Below, in pieces: positions 9,187-17,530 of a stretch of DNA of 64,000 nucleotides. The first letter of the stretch is position 1. Each line of letters begins with the position of its first letter. This stretch comes from Selenomonadaceae bacterium (lineage in GTDB: Bacteria; Bacillota; Negativicutes; Selenomonadales; Selenomonadaceae): positions 32,121 through 96,120 of the forward strand of contig JAFVEM010000028.1 in NCBI GenBank assembly GCA_017476005.1. Reading direction: 5' to 3'. Below the pieces are notes generated by a model. It saw only the letters and a program-made list of their open reading frames with translations, was not told the origin of the DNA and searched no databases. The position numbers and the translations under genes are program-made.

Positions 9187-10290
9187 ATGAACAAGCGATT
9201 GCTAAGACGACTGGATTTTCGGCTCATAGCGGTGGTGGCGTGTATTGTTATCATTAGTATTGTTATAATCGGCAGCGCCACCCATATAAATACTCCCAGC
9301 GATGAACGTTATTGGTATGTGCAGCGTCAAGGCATTTCGGCTATTCTCAACGTGGCGTTGGCGTTGTTCCTCATGAATTTCGATTACAAAATGCTTCAGG
9401 GCTACGGCAATCGGCTCTACATATTCAATATCATCATGCTGCTGGCGGTGATGCTCTTCGGCCATGCGGCTCTGGGGGCGCAACGCTGGATAGCCATCGG
9501 CCCTTTAACCATTCAGCCCTCGGAGTTCTCGAAGCTCATTATGATTATCGCGCTGGCCGCCATGCTGGAGGAGCGAGTGGGAAAGATTAACACCCTCCAG
9601 GATTTACTGCCCATAGCCGCCTATGTGGGACTTCCCTTTCTCTTGGTGCTGAAGCAGCCGGATCTCGGTACTTCCTTGGTGTTTATGGCCATATTTTTCG
9701 GCATGATTTTTGTCTGTGGGATAAAATTGAGGCTGCTGGCCGGAATATTTGCCTTTGGGGCGGCTATGCTCCCGGTGTTGTGGCAGTTTTTGAAGGACTA
9801 CCAGAAGATGCGCATCATGGTCTTTATCGACCCCAATGTGGATCCCTTGGGTTCCGGCTATCACATCATTCAATCAAAAATCGCCATCGGCTCCGGGATG
9901 CTTTTTGGCAAAGGTCTTTTTGGCGGTACTCAAAGCCAACTGAATTTCCTGCCGGAGAATCACACGGATTTTATTTTCGCCGTGGTAGGGGAGGAACTGG
10001 GCTTTGTGGGGGGCGCGGCGCTCCTGCTCCTGTATTTGGTGGTACTGTGGCGCGGCGTGCAAATAGCCAAAGACGCCAGCGACGTTTTTGGAAGGTTGCT
10101 GGCAGTGGGCATAACTTCGATGCTGGCCTTTCATGTCTTGGTAAACGTAGGCATGACCATGGGCATCATGCCCGTAACGGGTATTCCCCTGCCGCTAATG
10201 AGCTACGGGGTCAGTTCTCTCACCACCAATATTTTAGCCATAACCATCTTGCTGAACATTCACATGCGAAAAACGAAGTTGGTGTTTTGA
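9187..10290 (+). CDS. rodA: RodA, peptidoglycan glycosyltransferase of elongation
   Basis: A 367-residue SEDS-family protein with about ten membrane spans. It polymerises lipid II and works with the PBP2 encoded upstream. Conserved SEDS segments seen are AQRWIAIGPLTIQPSEFSK near residue 100, the LNFLPENHTDFIFA loop near 255 (catalytic Asp region), and GIPLPLMSYGVSS near the C-terminus. It ends the mre-min-rod operon. A second SEDS gene lies at 30.7 kb; the gene neighbourhood makes this copy the elongation-specific one. Confidence 0.93.
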   Translation: MNKRLLRRLDFRLIAVVACIVIISIVIIGSATHINTPSDERYWYVQRQGISAILNVALALFLMNFDYKMLQGYGNRLYIFNIIMLLAVMLFGHAALGAQRWIAIGPLTIQPSEFSKLIMIIALAAMLEERVGKINTLQDLLPIAAYVGLPFLLVLKQPDLGTSLVFMAIFFGMIFVCGIKLRLLAGIFAFGAAMLPVLWQFLKDYQKMRIMVFIDPNVDPLGSGYHIIQSKIAIGSGMLFGKGLFGGTQSQLNFLPENHTDFIFAVVGEELGFVGGAALLLLYLVVLWRGVQIAKDASDVFGRLLAVGITSMLAFHVLVNVGMTMGIMPVTGIPLPLMSYGVSSLTTNILAITILLNIHMRKTKLVF

Positions 10291-10331
10291 AAAAAACCGG
10301 GGCAAGCTGACAGCTTGTCCCGGTTTTTTTT
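10291..10331 (+). terminator. Terminator of the mre-min-rodA operon
   Basis: The long stem AAACCGGG-GCAAGCT pairs with AGCTTG-CCCGGTTT around a three-base loop and is followed by a T run. The A run on the other side could also allow termination of leftward transcripts. Confidence 0.92.
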
Positions 10332-10442
10332 AGGGGGATTTATCCACATAAAAAAATCGATAGTGTACAATATCTTGTGTAAACTTTTGAAAAAACTTTC
10401 GCTCGGTTGACGCACGGCACTTACCCAAGAAGAATAGACGGC

Positions 10443-11234
10443 TTACCGTAAATATTTTGCTTCCAGCTTTGCCATGGTGCCGTCCATGCGTAGTTCCGCT
10501 AGGACGAAATTGATGTAGTTCATCCATTCTTGGTCGCCCTTGGCCATAAGTATCCCACAGGAGTGCCGCGTGAATGGTTCGTTTATCAGCGGTGCGGCCA
10601 GCCGATTGTCGCTTCTGACATAGTGAGCCGCCTCCACGGTTTCCGTTATCATGATGTCGGCTTTGCCCTCGGCAATTTGGCGCGGAATGTCGGCGTTTTC
10701 GTTATGCACAATGAGCTTGGCGTGTTTTAGATTGGCATGGGCAAATTTTTCATTGGTGCCGCCGGGATTTATCATTACTCGCACCTCAGGTTTGTCAATG
10801 TCGGCAAGGCTCTTGAAACGCTCGGCCTCCTTTTGGCGGCAGAGAATTGTTTTCCCGAACAGCCCTTCTCCATAAGCATCCGACATAGCCATGGTCTTGG
10901 CGCGACTATAATTGCGAGATATGCCGCACAGGGCGATATCGAATTTATCCGCTTGCATATCGGCAGCTAGGGTCGGCCAAGTCGTTGGCACATATTCGAT
11001 TTTTACCCCCAAGGATGCGGCGATAAGCTCGGAAAGCTCGGCATCGATCCCCTCGTACTTACCTGTCTCTTGATTCAGATACGACATAGGGATGTAGTCC
11101 CCCGTCGTGCCGATGCGAATGGTACCCCTCGCTAGGGTATCTTCCAAATGTCCGGCAGAAGCAATACTTAGCGGTAAAAGCATGACTGTTGCCAAGCATA
11201 GAGCCACCAATAATTTCATCATTTTCATCATCAT
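10443..11234 (-). CDS. Exported PheC-like (cyclohexadienyl dehydratase / amino-acid binding) protein
   Basis: 263 residues from the ATG that follows GAGGGAGG; upstream in-frame codons lack a ribosome site. A signal peptide with an Ala-Ser-Ala cleavage region ends near residue 28. The rest has the type II periplasmic binding fold of SBP_bac_3. The segment NPGGTNEKFAHANLKHAKL and the later QIAEGKADIMITETVEA match what I recall of periplasmic cyclohexadienyl/arogenate dehydratase PheC more closely than ordinary binding proteins. PheC converts prephenate or arogenate to phenylpyruvate or phenylalanine outside the cytoplasm. No ABC permease gene adjoins it, which favours an enzyme or an orphan receptor. 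Catalysis is inferred only. Confidence 0.7.
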   Translation of the reverse strand: MMMKMMKLLVALCLATVMLLPLSIASAGHLEDTLARGTIRIGTTGDYIPMSYLNQETGKYEGIDAELSELIAASLGVKIEYVPTTWPTLAADMQADKFDIALCGISRNYSRAKTMAMSDAYGEGLFGKTILCRQKEAERFKSLADIDKPEVRVMINPGGTNEKFAHANLKHAKLIVHNENADIPRQIAEGKADIMITETVEAAHYVRSDNRLAAPLINEPFTRHSCGILMAKGDQEWMNYINFVLAELRMDGTMAKLEAKYLR

Positions 11235-11318
11235 TTTCCTCCCTCGGGGATACAGCACCTTAGCACCGATTTTAAACCATGCAATACTATAGCAAGTTGG
11301 CCGCCCAAAAACAAGGTC

Positions 11319-12629
11319 TTATTGGCTCAGGCTCCCCCAAACTCCGTCTTTGTAAAGTTTCTCTAGGCGCACGGGGTAAAACTCGCCGCCTGTTACCTTG
11401 TCCGCCGTATATACCCGAAGGTAACTCTCGGTTAAGCCGTCGCTGATTCCCTCTCGGGTGGTTTCAAACAGCACGGTGACTTCGCGTCCCAGAAACCGGC
11501 GTGCAAAATCTTGCGCACTCTCAGCGGCTACCTCCTGCAACGCCTTGAGACGCACTTTTTTTATGTTTTCGGGGACAGCTCCCGACATTTTAGCCGCCGG
11601 GGTTCCTTCCCTCGGAGAAAAGGGAAAGACGTGTACCCTCGCAAATTTCATTTGCTCCACAAAATGTTTCGTTTCGTCAAAAAGTTCCTCCGTCTCTCCG
11701 GGAAAGCCTACGATTACATCGGTGGAGATGGCTATATTCGGGAAAACTCGTCTGATTTTTTGCAAGAGAGCGGCATATTCGGTGGTATTATAGTGGCGAT
11801 GCATGGCTTTTAATATGGTGTCGGAACCGGCTTGCAGGGGAAGATGCAGGTGAGGACACAGCCGTTTGTCCTGTCCCATGAGTTCCAGTATTGACGGCGA
11901 AACTTCGATGGACTCTAGCGACCCCAGTCGCAACCGTTTCAATCCCGGTACTTTAAGCGCCGCTCGGCAAGCATCGTAAAGGGAAACGCCCCCCCCTAAG
12001 TCGCGACCGTAAGCTCCCAAATGTATCCCGGTCAGCACCATTTCCTTGAAGCCCACGGCTACCAATTTTTCCGTTTCGGCGCGAATGGAAGCTAGGCTCC
12101 GGGAACGCACCGGCCCCCTCGCATAGGGAATTATGCAATAAGAACAAAAATTGTCGCAACCGTCTTCGATTTTCAGAAAGGCGCGAGTACGCTTGGTGGG
12201 GGTAAGCAGGGGAATGTCCTCAAAAAGCCGATTTTCGCGCGCGTTTTGCAGGTTTCCCAAAATTGTGGCCGTGGCGTCCCTTTCCAACCGCAGGGCTTCC
12301 TCCACATAATCCACAATTTTCTCTCGTTCCCTTGTGCCGATAACCACCTTTACCCCGGGGGTGGCGGCTACCTTTTGGGGATTAAGCTGGGCGTAGCATC
12401 CGGCGACGGCCACTATCCCTTGGGGATTTTGTCTGGCCACCCGGCGTATGAGCTGCCCGGATTTTTTTTCGCTTGAGCCTGTCACGGCGCAGGTATTCAC
12501 CACATAAACATCCGCCGTCTCCTCCGGCGCCACTTCCTCATACCCCCGAGCGCGAAACAACCCCACCATAGCGGTGGTTTCAAACTGATTGACCTTACAA
12601 CCCAAGGTAACAAAGGCGACTTTCGGCAC
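11319..12629 (-). CDS. mtaB: tRNA (t6A37)-C2 methylthiotransferase MtaB
   Basis: A 436-residue radical-SAM methylthiotransferase that converts t6A37 to ms2t6A37 in ANN-decoding tRNAs. The N-terminal MTTase domain begins VAFVTLGCKVNQFE with its cluster cysteines, the radical-SAM CxxxCxxC motif is CDNFCSYC around residue 150, and a TRAM-like C-terminus follows. It starts with GTG behind AGGAGGGG. In Bacillus subtilis the order is prmA (yqeT)-rsmE (yqeU)-mtaB (yqeV). Here a 4 kb island separates rsmE from mtaB, and a fragment of the rsmE end sits just upstream of the mtaB leader. Confidence 0.95.
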   Translation of the reverse strand: MPKVAFVTLGCKVNQFETTAMVGLFRARGYEEVAPEETADVYVVNTCAVTGSSEKKSGQLIRRVARQNPQGIVAVAGCYAQLNPQKVAATPGVKVVIGTREREKIVDYVEEALRLERDATATILGNLQNARENRLFEDIPLLTPTKRTRAFLKIEDGCDNFCSYCIIPYARGPVRSRSLASIRAETEKLVAVGFKEMVLTGIHLGAYGRDLGGGVSLYDACRAALKVPGLKRLRLGSLESIEVSPSILELMGQDKRLCPHLHLPLQAGSDTILKAMHRHYNTTEYAALLQKIRRVFPNIAISTDVIVGFPGETEELFDETKHFVEQMKFARVHVFPFSPREGTPAAKMSGAVPENIKKVRLKALQEVAAESAQDFARRFLGREVTVLFETTREGISDGLTESYLRVYTADKVTGGEFYPVRLEKLYKDGVWGSLSQ

Positions 12630-12683
12630 GTTATTCCCCTCCTAAAAAAATTTGGGGCAAAGCCCCAAGATATAAGCTATTAC

Positions 12684-12787
12684 TTACCCCAAATCGCCCA
12701 ACTCGTATTGTACGATGCTCATGATGGCTAAGGCCGCTGTTTCGGCGCGTAAGATTCGCTTGCCTAAGGTGACGCTCTGACCGCCGC
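12684..12787 (-). pseudogene. Orphan 3' end of an rsmE allele (island flank repeat)
   Basis: These 104 bases are the last 33 codons plus stop of rsmE, from GGQSVTLGKRIL to the end. They match 16793-16896 at 97 of 104 positions, and all seven differences are synonymous (for example CAG/CAA, CGA/AGA, TTG/CTG). It has no start or upstream gene. Both copies are followed downstream by the same AAAAAATTTGGGGC palindrome, so the duplication includes the gene's 3' flank. It marks the left edge of the R-M island. Confidence 0.92.
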
Positions 12788-12875
12788 TGACGTTCCTCTC
12801 ACCACGGCTTTTGTAACTCATTCTAATAGATTGTGCAAATTGTAATATATACCTTTAATAAAGTCAACGATTGAT

Positions 12876-12902
12876 TAAAAAGCCGTCACAAAAGTGACGG
12901 CT
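12876..12902 (-). terminator. Rho-independent terminator downstream of the Rpn remnant
   Basis: On the minus strand AGCCGTCAC-TTTT-GTGACGGCT is followed by TTTTTAA. It lies just after the stop of the leftward gene remnant and would end transcripts of the R-M island. Confidence 0.9.
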
Positions 12903-12909
12903 GGGGGAG

Positions 12910-13209
12910 TCAGTGAGCCAAAGACGCATTGAGGGTTATGAGGCGTTCCAAGGGGAGATGGGTGTATTTCATTATCGTGTTGACATCGAGATTATCCTTT
13001 AGCATATTCAAAGCCGTGGCGATGATGCCCTCCTCACGGCCTTCCTCACGACCTTTTTTTACGCCGTCATCGAATCCTTCCTCACGACCGTCTTCCCTAC
13101 TGGCTGCTAGGGCATCGTCTAAGTTCCATTCAAAGAGCATGACTTGTTCTACCTCCTGTTCGTATTTTTTGAGAAAATCCGTCAATATGTGGTACTCATT
13201 TGGAATTAC
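12910..13209 (-). pseudogene. C-terminal remnant of an Rpn-family nuclease/transposase-like protein
   Basis: About 97 residues are left. The sequence (EYHILTDFLKKYEQEVEQV, then EWNLDDALAASREDGREEG and a charged EEGREEG repeat region) looks like the C-terminal tail of Rpn/PD-(D/E)XK recombination-promoting nuclease proteins, which are usually around 300 residues. The frame closes with an in-frame stop about 8 codons before the first possible TTG start, inside the 3' end of the adjacent methyltransferase gene. The nuclease domain is therefore gone. It looks cut off by insertion of the R-M genes or by a deletion. No function is expected. Confidence 0.7.
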
Positions 13210-14167
13210 TCAGATATTTAGATATTTTATTAGCTACATACCAGAACATTACTGGTGGGATAGCATTTCCTAATGCACGGTATTGAGCAGAGTCACTTCC
13301 GAACAAAGAGAAGTTTTCAGGGAAAGACTGGATTCTTGCTACTTCTCGAGGCGTGAACCTGCGATATCTCCCATCCGCGAACAAAACTGGGTCTGTGCTG
13401 TTCAGGGAAACTTTAGCGAGATGAGCACCGACAGTATTGCACGGCTTACTGATATCTTGTGACCGACCTTTGTTCATCGCTTTTCTGTTTTTCATCATCC
13501 CTGCCACTGCGCGATCGCTGAAGAAATATTTGTCCGGAACTTCTGCATCTATGCAGTTATGCAGAGCAACATATTCCTCTTCGTTTGAAATGACAGTATC
13601 TGGAAACTCAAAATCAATTTTCAGGTCTTTTCGGAATCCAACGATTATGACACGTTCACGCTTTTGTGGGACTCCGAATGTCGCAGAATTCAATATTGTA
13701 TATTTGACATCGTATCCGCTATCCTCAAACTCTTTGATTATCATCGGGAAAGCCTCATGCTTGTTTGCCGTAATGATTCCCTTCACATTTTCAGCGATGA
13801 AGCATTTGGGTTGCTTGTCACGAAGAATACGGCACATTTCGAAGAAAAGCATGCCCTTCTCGTCCTTTATTCCTAGGCGTTTGGGATTCTGGGCTATTAT
13901 TGAGAAAGACTGGCAGGGGAATCCGCCTGTCAGTACATCGAATTCTGGCAGTTCGTCTGATGATACTGTTCTGATATCTCTGTTGTCCGGTTTGATTCCA
14001 AAATTTTTTTCAAATATGTCGCATGCACTCTGTTCTATATCGTTCGCATAAACTATCTCGGTATTGTTGGATGAGTAATGTTTTCCGAGGTAATCAAAAT
14101 CCCCCAGAACGCCTACATCCGTACCTCCGCATCCGCAAAACAGAGAGGCAACTCTTAAGTTTTCCAT
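13196..14167 (-). CDS. DNA (cytosine-5-)-methyltransferase, second of the island
   Basis: A 323-residue C5-cytosine methylase. Visible motifs: I (ASLFCGCGGTDVG, SAM binding), IV with catalytic Cys (GGFPCQSFS, about residue 84), VI (ENV), VIII (QKRERVIIVGFR), IX (RRFTPREVARIQSFP) and X (YRALGNAIPPVM). The target-recognition stretch between VIII and IX is short. Its start overlaps the end of the nuclease gene by 13 bases, so the two are translationally coupled. The base composition is more A+T rich than mtaB or rsmE, which fits transfer. Confidence 0.93.
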   Translation of the reverse strand: MENLRVASLFCGCGGTDVGVLGDFDYLGKHYSSNNTEIVYANDIEQSACDIFEKNFGIKPDNRDIRTVSSDELPEFDVLTGGFPCQSFSIIAQNPKRLGIKDEKGMLFFEMCRILRDKQPKCFIAENVKGIITANKHEAFPMIIKEFEDSGYDVKYTILNSATFGVPQKRERVIIVGFRKDLKIDFEFPDTVISNEEEYVALHNCIDAEVPDKYFFSDRAVAGMMKNRKAMNKGRSQDISKPCNTVGAHLAKVSLNSTDPVLFADGRYRRFTPREVARIQSFPENFSLFGSDSAQYRALGNAIPPVMFWYVANKISKYLSNSK

Positions 14168-15615
14168 GTCAACAGCTCCTTGAATTCGCCGACATCTGAC
14201 GGATTGAATGTGATATCAGCTCCATCGCCCGGCACCATATCTATTTTGTCACTCTTGTATAGTCCTACTGGATCTTGAAGGATGAAGAGTTTCCTTTCAT
14301 TTTTGCTTAGCATCAGTCTGTAAATAAAATATCGATCATGTGTGCTACTTGCAGTATTCCATTCATTTTTCGTAAGATGTATCCTATTGAAATGAATAGG
14401 CTTGGAACTGACAGTAGTTTTCACTTCTATGTACCGCTTGCGTTCATCAAGCTCTACAGAACTTATATCATAACCGATTGCAAACTGGGTAGGAATCCTC
14501 TTGATCAGATGGATAAGATCCTCCCTTCCGCCGAGCTTCACTCTCATGCACTCATGCCCATGCACAAGTCCCTCTCCGAGTTCTCCGATATCCTTGGTTG
14601 TAAACTCTTTTATATCCTTCTCTATGCGTTCTAAAAAAGCCTTTTCCTTATTAACAAATTCACCATAATCCGCCTCTTCGTCAGGTGTGTTCTCTTTCAG
14701 TGATTTCAGCTCTTCATCGTCATTTGCGATATACGCAAGAATATCTGTCGAGAAGTCAGTATCCCCCATATCTCGGTTCACAAAGGAAAACCAGTTTTGA
14801 GTGCAGTTTTTCACTGTTTCCAGATTGCCTAGCCTATTTCTTATCATTGTGTCGTATCCGGAGAACCATTCCGTTGATTCGCAGAATTTGATGATTATCT
14901 CTTCTTCGAGCGTGTTCAGATAATACATCCTGCTGTCATATGTTTTTAGGAGATTGGCTATCTCCATGTAATCAATAATGTCACCTGCATATCTGATTAC
15001 ATCCCCGGTCTGGTCATAGTCAATCCGCTTCTGCCTGTTCGTAAGGATACGCTTCCATGTTGCCTCCGCTCCTTCATGATCCCGTGTTACACGGAGATCA
15101 TTGAAAATGCAATGGCATACCTCGAATTTGGTTAGTCCGAGTGCGTTCCCACCGTCCTTGTTTGCATACCGCAGAACCTGCAATATATACTGTGCCGGCT
15201 TGAAATGCACTCCTGCTGTTATCTGCTCGAGTACATTCTTGGGCTTTATGTGTGCCCCAGGATACTGAAAGTTGTAAAGAAAAACCTTGAAACTCTCAAC
15301 GAGATCTTGATTCTGTGCTAATTCCAAAGCCCTTCGCCCGGGTTTATCAGTATCATATGTATGTTCGATGAATCCGAATAAGGCAGATATTTCTGTTCTC
15401 CAGTTATTTATCGTCTTCCGCTCTCGGTGAGCATTCCCTGGATAGCGGTATAATGCGGTATTCACGGCTTGAGCGAATTCATCAGTAGGTCTTTCACCGA
15501 TTCTTGATAGCTCTTCCGCGATATAGAACAAGACGTTTTCAATGTCACCCTTGAATCGTGGTCTTACATGGTGAATCCTAAAATAATATTCTTCAGGTAT
15601 TTTATATTCACTCAT
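14155..15615 (-). CDS. Predicted restriction endonuclease with DUF3883 domain
   Basis: 486 residues. The C-terminal third resembles the DUF3883 (PD-(D/E)XK-like) domain: GEGLVHGHE near residue 345, then GYDISSV, RYIEVKTT (E-x-K) around residue 405 and HLTKNEWNTA, ending in a YFIYRL strand. This supports Mg-dependent DNA cleavage. The first 300 residues are helical with no motif I recognise; they may bind DNA. It sits between two cytosine-C5 methyltransferase genes and overlaps both (8 and 13 bases), so it is very probably the nuclease of a type II R-M system. Its specificity cannot be read from the sequence. Confidence 0.75.
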   Translation of the reverse strand: MSEYKIPEEYYFRIHHVRPRFKGDIENVLFYIAEELSRIGERPTDEFAQAVNTALYRYPGNAHRERKTINNWRTEISALFGFIEHTYDTDKPGRRALELAQNQDLVESFKVFLYNFQYPGAHIKPKNVLEQITAGVHFKPAQYILQVLRYANKDGGNALGLTKFEVCHCIFNDLRVTRDHEGAEATWKRILTNRQKRIDYDQTGDVIRYAGDIIDYMEIANLLKTYDSRMYYLNTLEEEIIIKFCESTEWFSGYDTMIRNRLGNLETVKNCTQNWFSFVNRDMGDTDFSTDILAYIANDDEELKSLKENTPDEEADYGEFVNKEKAFLERIEKDIKEFTTKDIGELGEGLVHGHECMRVKLGGREDLIHLIKRIPTQFAIGYDISSVELDERKRYIEVKTTVSSKPIHFNRIHLTKNEWNTASSTHDRYFIYRLMLSKNERKLFILQDPVGLYKSDKIDMVPGDGADITFNPSDVGEFKELLTWKT

Positions 15616-16660
15616 GGGCCTTCAATGCCTCCTTGACCTTATAAGCTATCTCCTGTGCCATGATTGGCGGTACCGCATTCCCAACCTGCCGGAACTGCTG
15701 TGTTTTGTTTCCAAGGAAAATAAAATCATCGGGAAAAGATTGGAGTCTGGCACATTCTCTTACTGTTGGAACTCTGTTATATCTGTAATGGAAATGATGC
15801 CTGTGTCCCGTATCAATGGTTGGTGCTGGCTTATCGCTTGCAAATCTTGTCCAAGCGACATGAAAATTTCGGGTGTTAGCATATTCCTCTGGCAAGTCTT
15901 TGTAATTACCTCCATCGGGAACTAAGGCAATTATTTCCTTGACTCTTTCTGAATGATTTGCTGCAACATGATTTCTGATGACAGACGACTTTTCTCGCAT
16001 CCTCTTTTGATAATCATTTTCCGCATCCGTTGGATATTCCATTGTATCTTCTCCGAGTTCATCTATTAGTGCAGGAAGGTCAGATAATGCCATACTGCAA
16101 GTTACCACTTCTTTCTGAGGCTTCGGATATTCAAAATCCCCTATCCTGCTCCCGATGAATACAACCCTCCGTCTGCTTTGCGGTACGCCGTGGTCGGCAG
16201 CACATAGGACTCTATATTTAATGTGGTATCCCATTGCAGTGAATTTCTTTATGATACTATCCTTGATTTTACCACCGAACAGCCCGACCAGTCCCGGCAC
16301 ATTCTCTATAACAAACATTTTTGGCTTGATTTCCTCCACCAGTCGGATATACGACAGATAGAGCTTGTTTCTCGGATCATCAAACTGCCTTAGTCCCGAT
16401 AGAGACATTCCCTGACATGGAGGCCCACCGACAATTACATCAATATGCTTATCTCCAAGCAATGGTTTGATATCCTTCTCATAATGTATTTTCGTTATAT
16501 CTCCGCAAATAGATTTAGCATTGTTATGATTCAATTCAAATGTCTCAAGTGCCTTTGCATCATTATCGATTCCGAGTAGCACATTGAATCCCGCTTGCTC
16601 AAATCCGTATGATAAACCACCACATCCGCAGAAAAGATCTATAATATTATATTTTTGCAT
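15608..16660 (-). CDS. DNA (cytosine-5-)-methyltransferase, first of the island
   Basis: A 350-residue C5-cytosine methylase and the promoter-proximal gene of the island operon. Motif I is NIIDLFCGCGGLSYGFEQAG, catalytic motif IV is GGPPCQGMSLSG (about residue 80), VI is ENVPGLVG, VIII is QSRRRVVFIGSR and the end is QVGNAVPPIMAQ. It differs clearly from the second methylase (around 30% similarity by eye), so the two probably recognise different strands or contexts. No strong ribosome site is seen at its ATG. Confidence 0.93.
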   Translation of the reverse strand: MQKYNIIDLFCGCGGLSYGFEQAGFNVLLGIDNDAKALETFELNHNNAKSICGDITKIHYEKDIKPLLGDKHIDVIVGGPPCQGMSLSGLRQFDDPRNKLYLSYIRLVEEIKPKMFVIENVPGLVGLFGGKIKDSIIKKFTAMGYHIKYRVLCAADHGVPQSRRRVVFIGSRIGDFEYPKPQKEVVTCSMALSDLPALIDELGEDTMEYPTDAENDYQKRMREKSSVIRNHVAANHSERVKEIIALVPDGGNYKDLPEEYANTRNFHVAWTRFASDKPAPTIDTGHRHHFHYRYNRVPTVRECARLQSFPDDFIFLGNKTQQFRQVGNAVPPIMAQEIAYKVKEALKAHE

Positions 16661-16713
16661 GACTAATTATGTCCTCGTTAATGTGTATTGTGGGTTTTTC
16701 AACATCATTTTGC

Positions 16714-16790
16714 TAAAAAATTTGGGGCTTTGCCCCACCCCCCCCCCAAGGACTTTCGCCCTTTGGAATCCCATTCCAAATTGTTTTCTT
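16714..16790. repeat. Palindromic repeat downstream of rsmE
   Basis: AAAAAATTTGGGGCTTTGCC is followed by a C run and a second hairpin (AAGGACTTTCGCCCTTTGGA). It matches the block at 12643-12669 beside the orphan rsmE end and belongs to the dispersed family seen at 7.2, 18.5 and 33.4 kb. Confidence 0.7.
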
Positions 16791-16792
16791 CG

Positions 16793-17530
16793 TTACCCTA
16801 AATCGCCCAGTTCGTATTGTACGATGCTCATGATGGCTAAGGCCGCTGTTTCGGCGCGTAGGATTCTCTTGCCCAAGGTGACGCTTTGACCGCCGCCCTC
16901 TTCAATGGCTGCCGCCTCCGGCAGGGTGAAGCCCCCCTCGGGGCCTACCAGCAGAAAAATCCGAGAGGAAGTCAGCTCGCCCAGACGTTCTTTTAAGGCA
17001 TGAGCCGTTTCGTTTTCGTAGCAAAAGAGGAGGGTGCTGTCTGAAGTTTCCTGTCTGCGGCGCAGGAAATCCGTTAGGGACGTTACTGCCGATACGACGA
17101 GGCGTTTTTGGCGACCGCATTGTTTGGCGGCTTCGTCGGCGATTTTCTGCCAGCGTTCTTGCCGCCCTTGCCGTTTTTTCTCGTTTAGTATAGGGACAGA
17201 GTTTTGACTGACGAGGGGCATTACCCCCACCGCTCCCAGTTCCACCGCTTTTTGCACCACTAAATCCAGCTTATCCCCTTTTAAGAGGCAGGGCGCCAAA
17301 ATAATTTCCATCGGGGATTCCGTATCCCCCGGCAAAGGCTCTATGAGTTTTAACGTCACCTGCTCGTTGCTAAATCCTATCATTTCCATTAAGGCCACTT
17401 GCCCTCGGTCATCCACCACCGTGAGCCTATCACCTAACCGAGCGCGGCAGGAATGCATGAGATGGTGAGCGTCCTCCCCGGTTATGGCCACCGTATCCGC
17501 CAAGAGGCCGCCGTAAAACAGCCGCCTCAT
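16793..17530 (-). CDS. rsmE: 16S rRNA (uracil-1498-N3)-methyltransferase RsmE
   Basis: 245 residues from the ATG whose first bases overlap the prmA stop (ATGA); longer in-frame starts lie inside prmA. SPOUT-family knot features near the C-terminus are LLVGPEGGFTLPE and then GKRILRAETAALA. It methylates U1498 of 16S rRNA. The 3' end is duplicated at 12684-12787, at the far side of the R-M island. It is co-transcribed with prmA and originally probably with mtaB. Confidence 0.95.
   Translation of the reverse strand: MRRLFYGGLLADTVAITGEDAHHLMHSCRARLGDRLTVVDDRGQVALMEMIGFSNEQVTLKLIEPLPGDTESPMEIILAPCLLKGDKLDLVVQKAVELGAVGVMPLVSQNSVPILNEKKRQGRQERWQKIADEAAKQCGRQKRLVVSAVTSLTDFLRRRQETSDSTLLFCYENETAHALKERLGELTSSRIFLLVGPEGGFTLPEAAAIEEGGGQSVTLGKRILRAETAALAIMSIVQYELGDLG

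Noticed and set aside
12684..12900. A second, shortened rsmE gene
   Set aside because: Only the last 33 codons are present, without start or catalytic knot entry. It is a flank repeat, not a gene.
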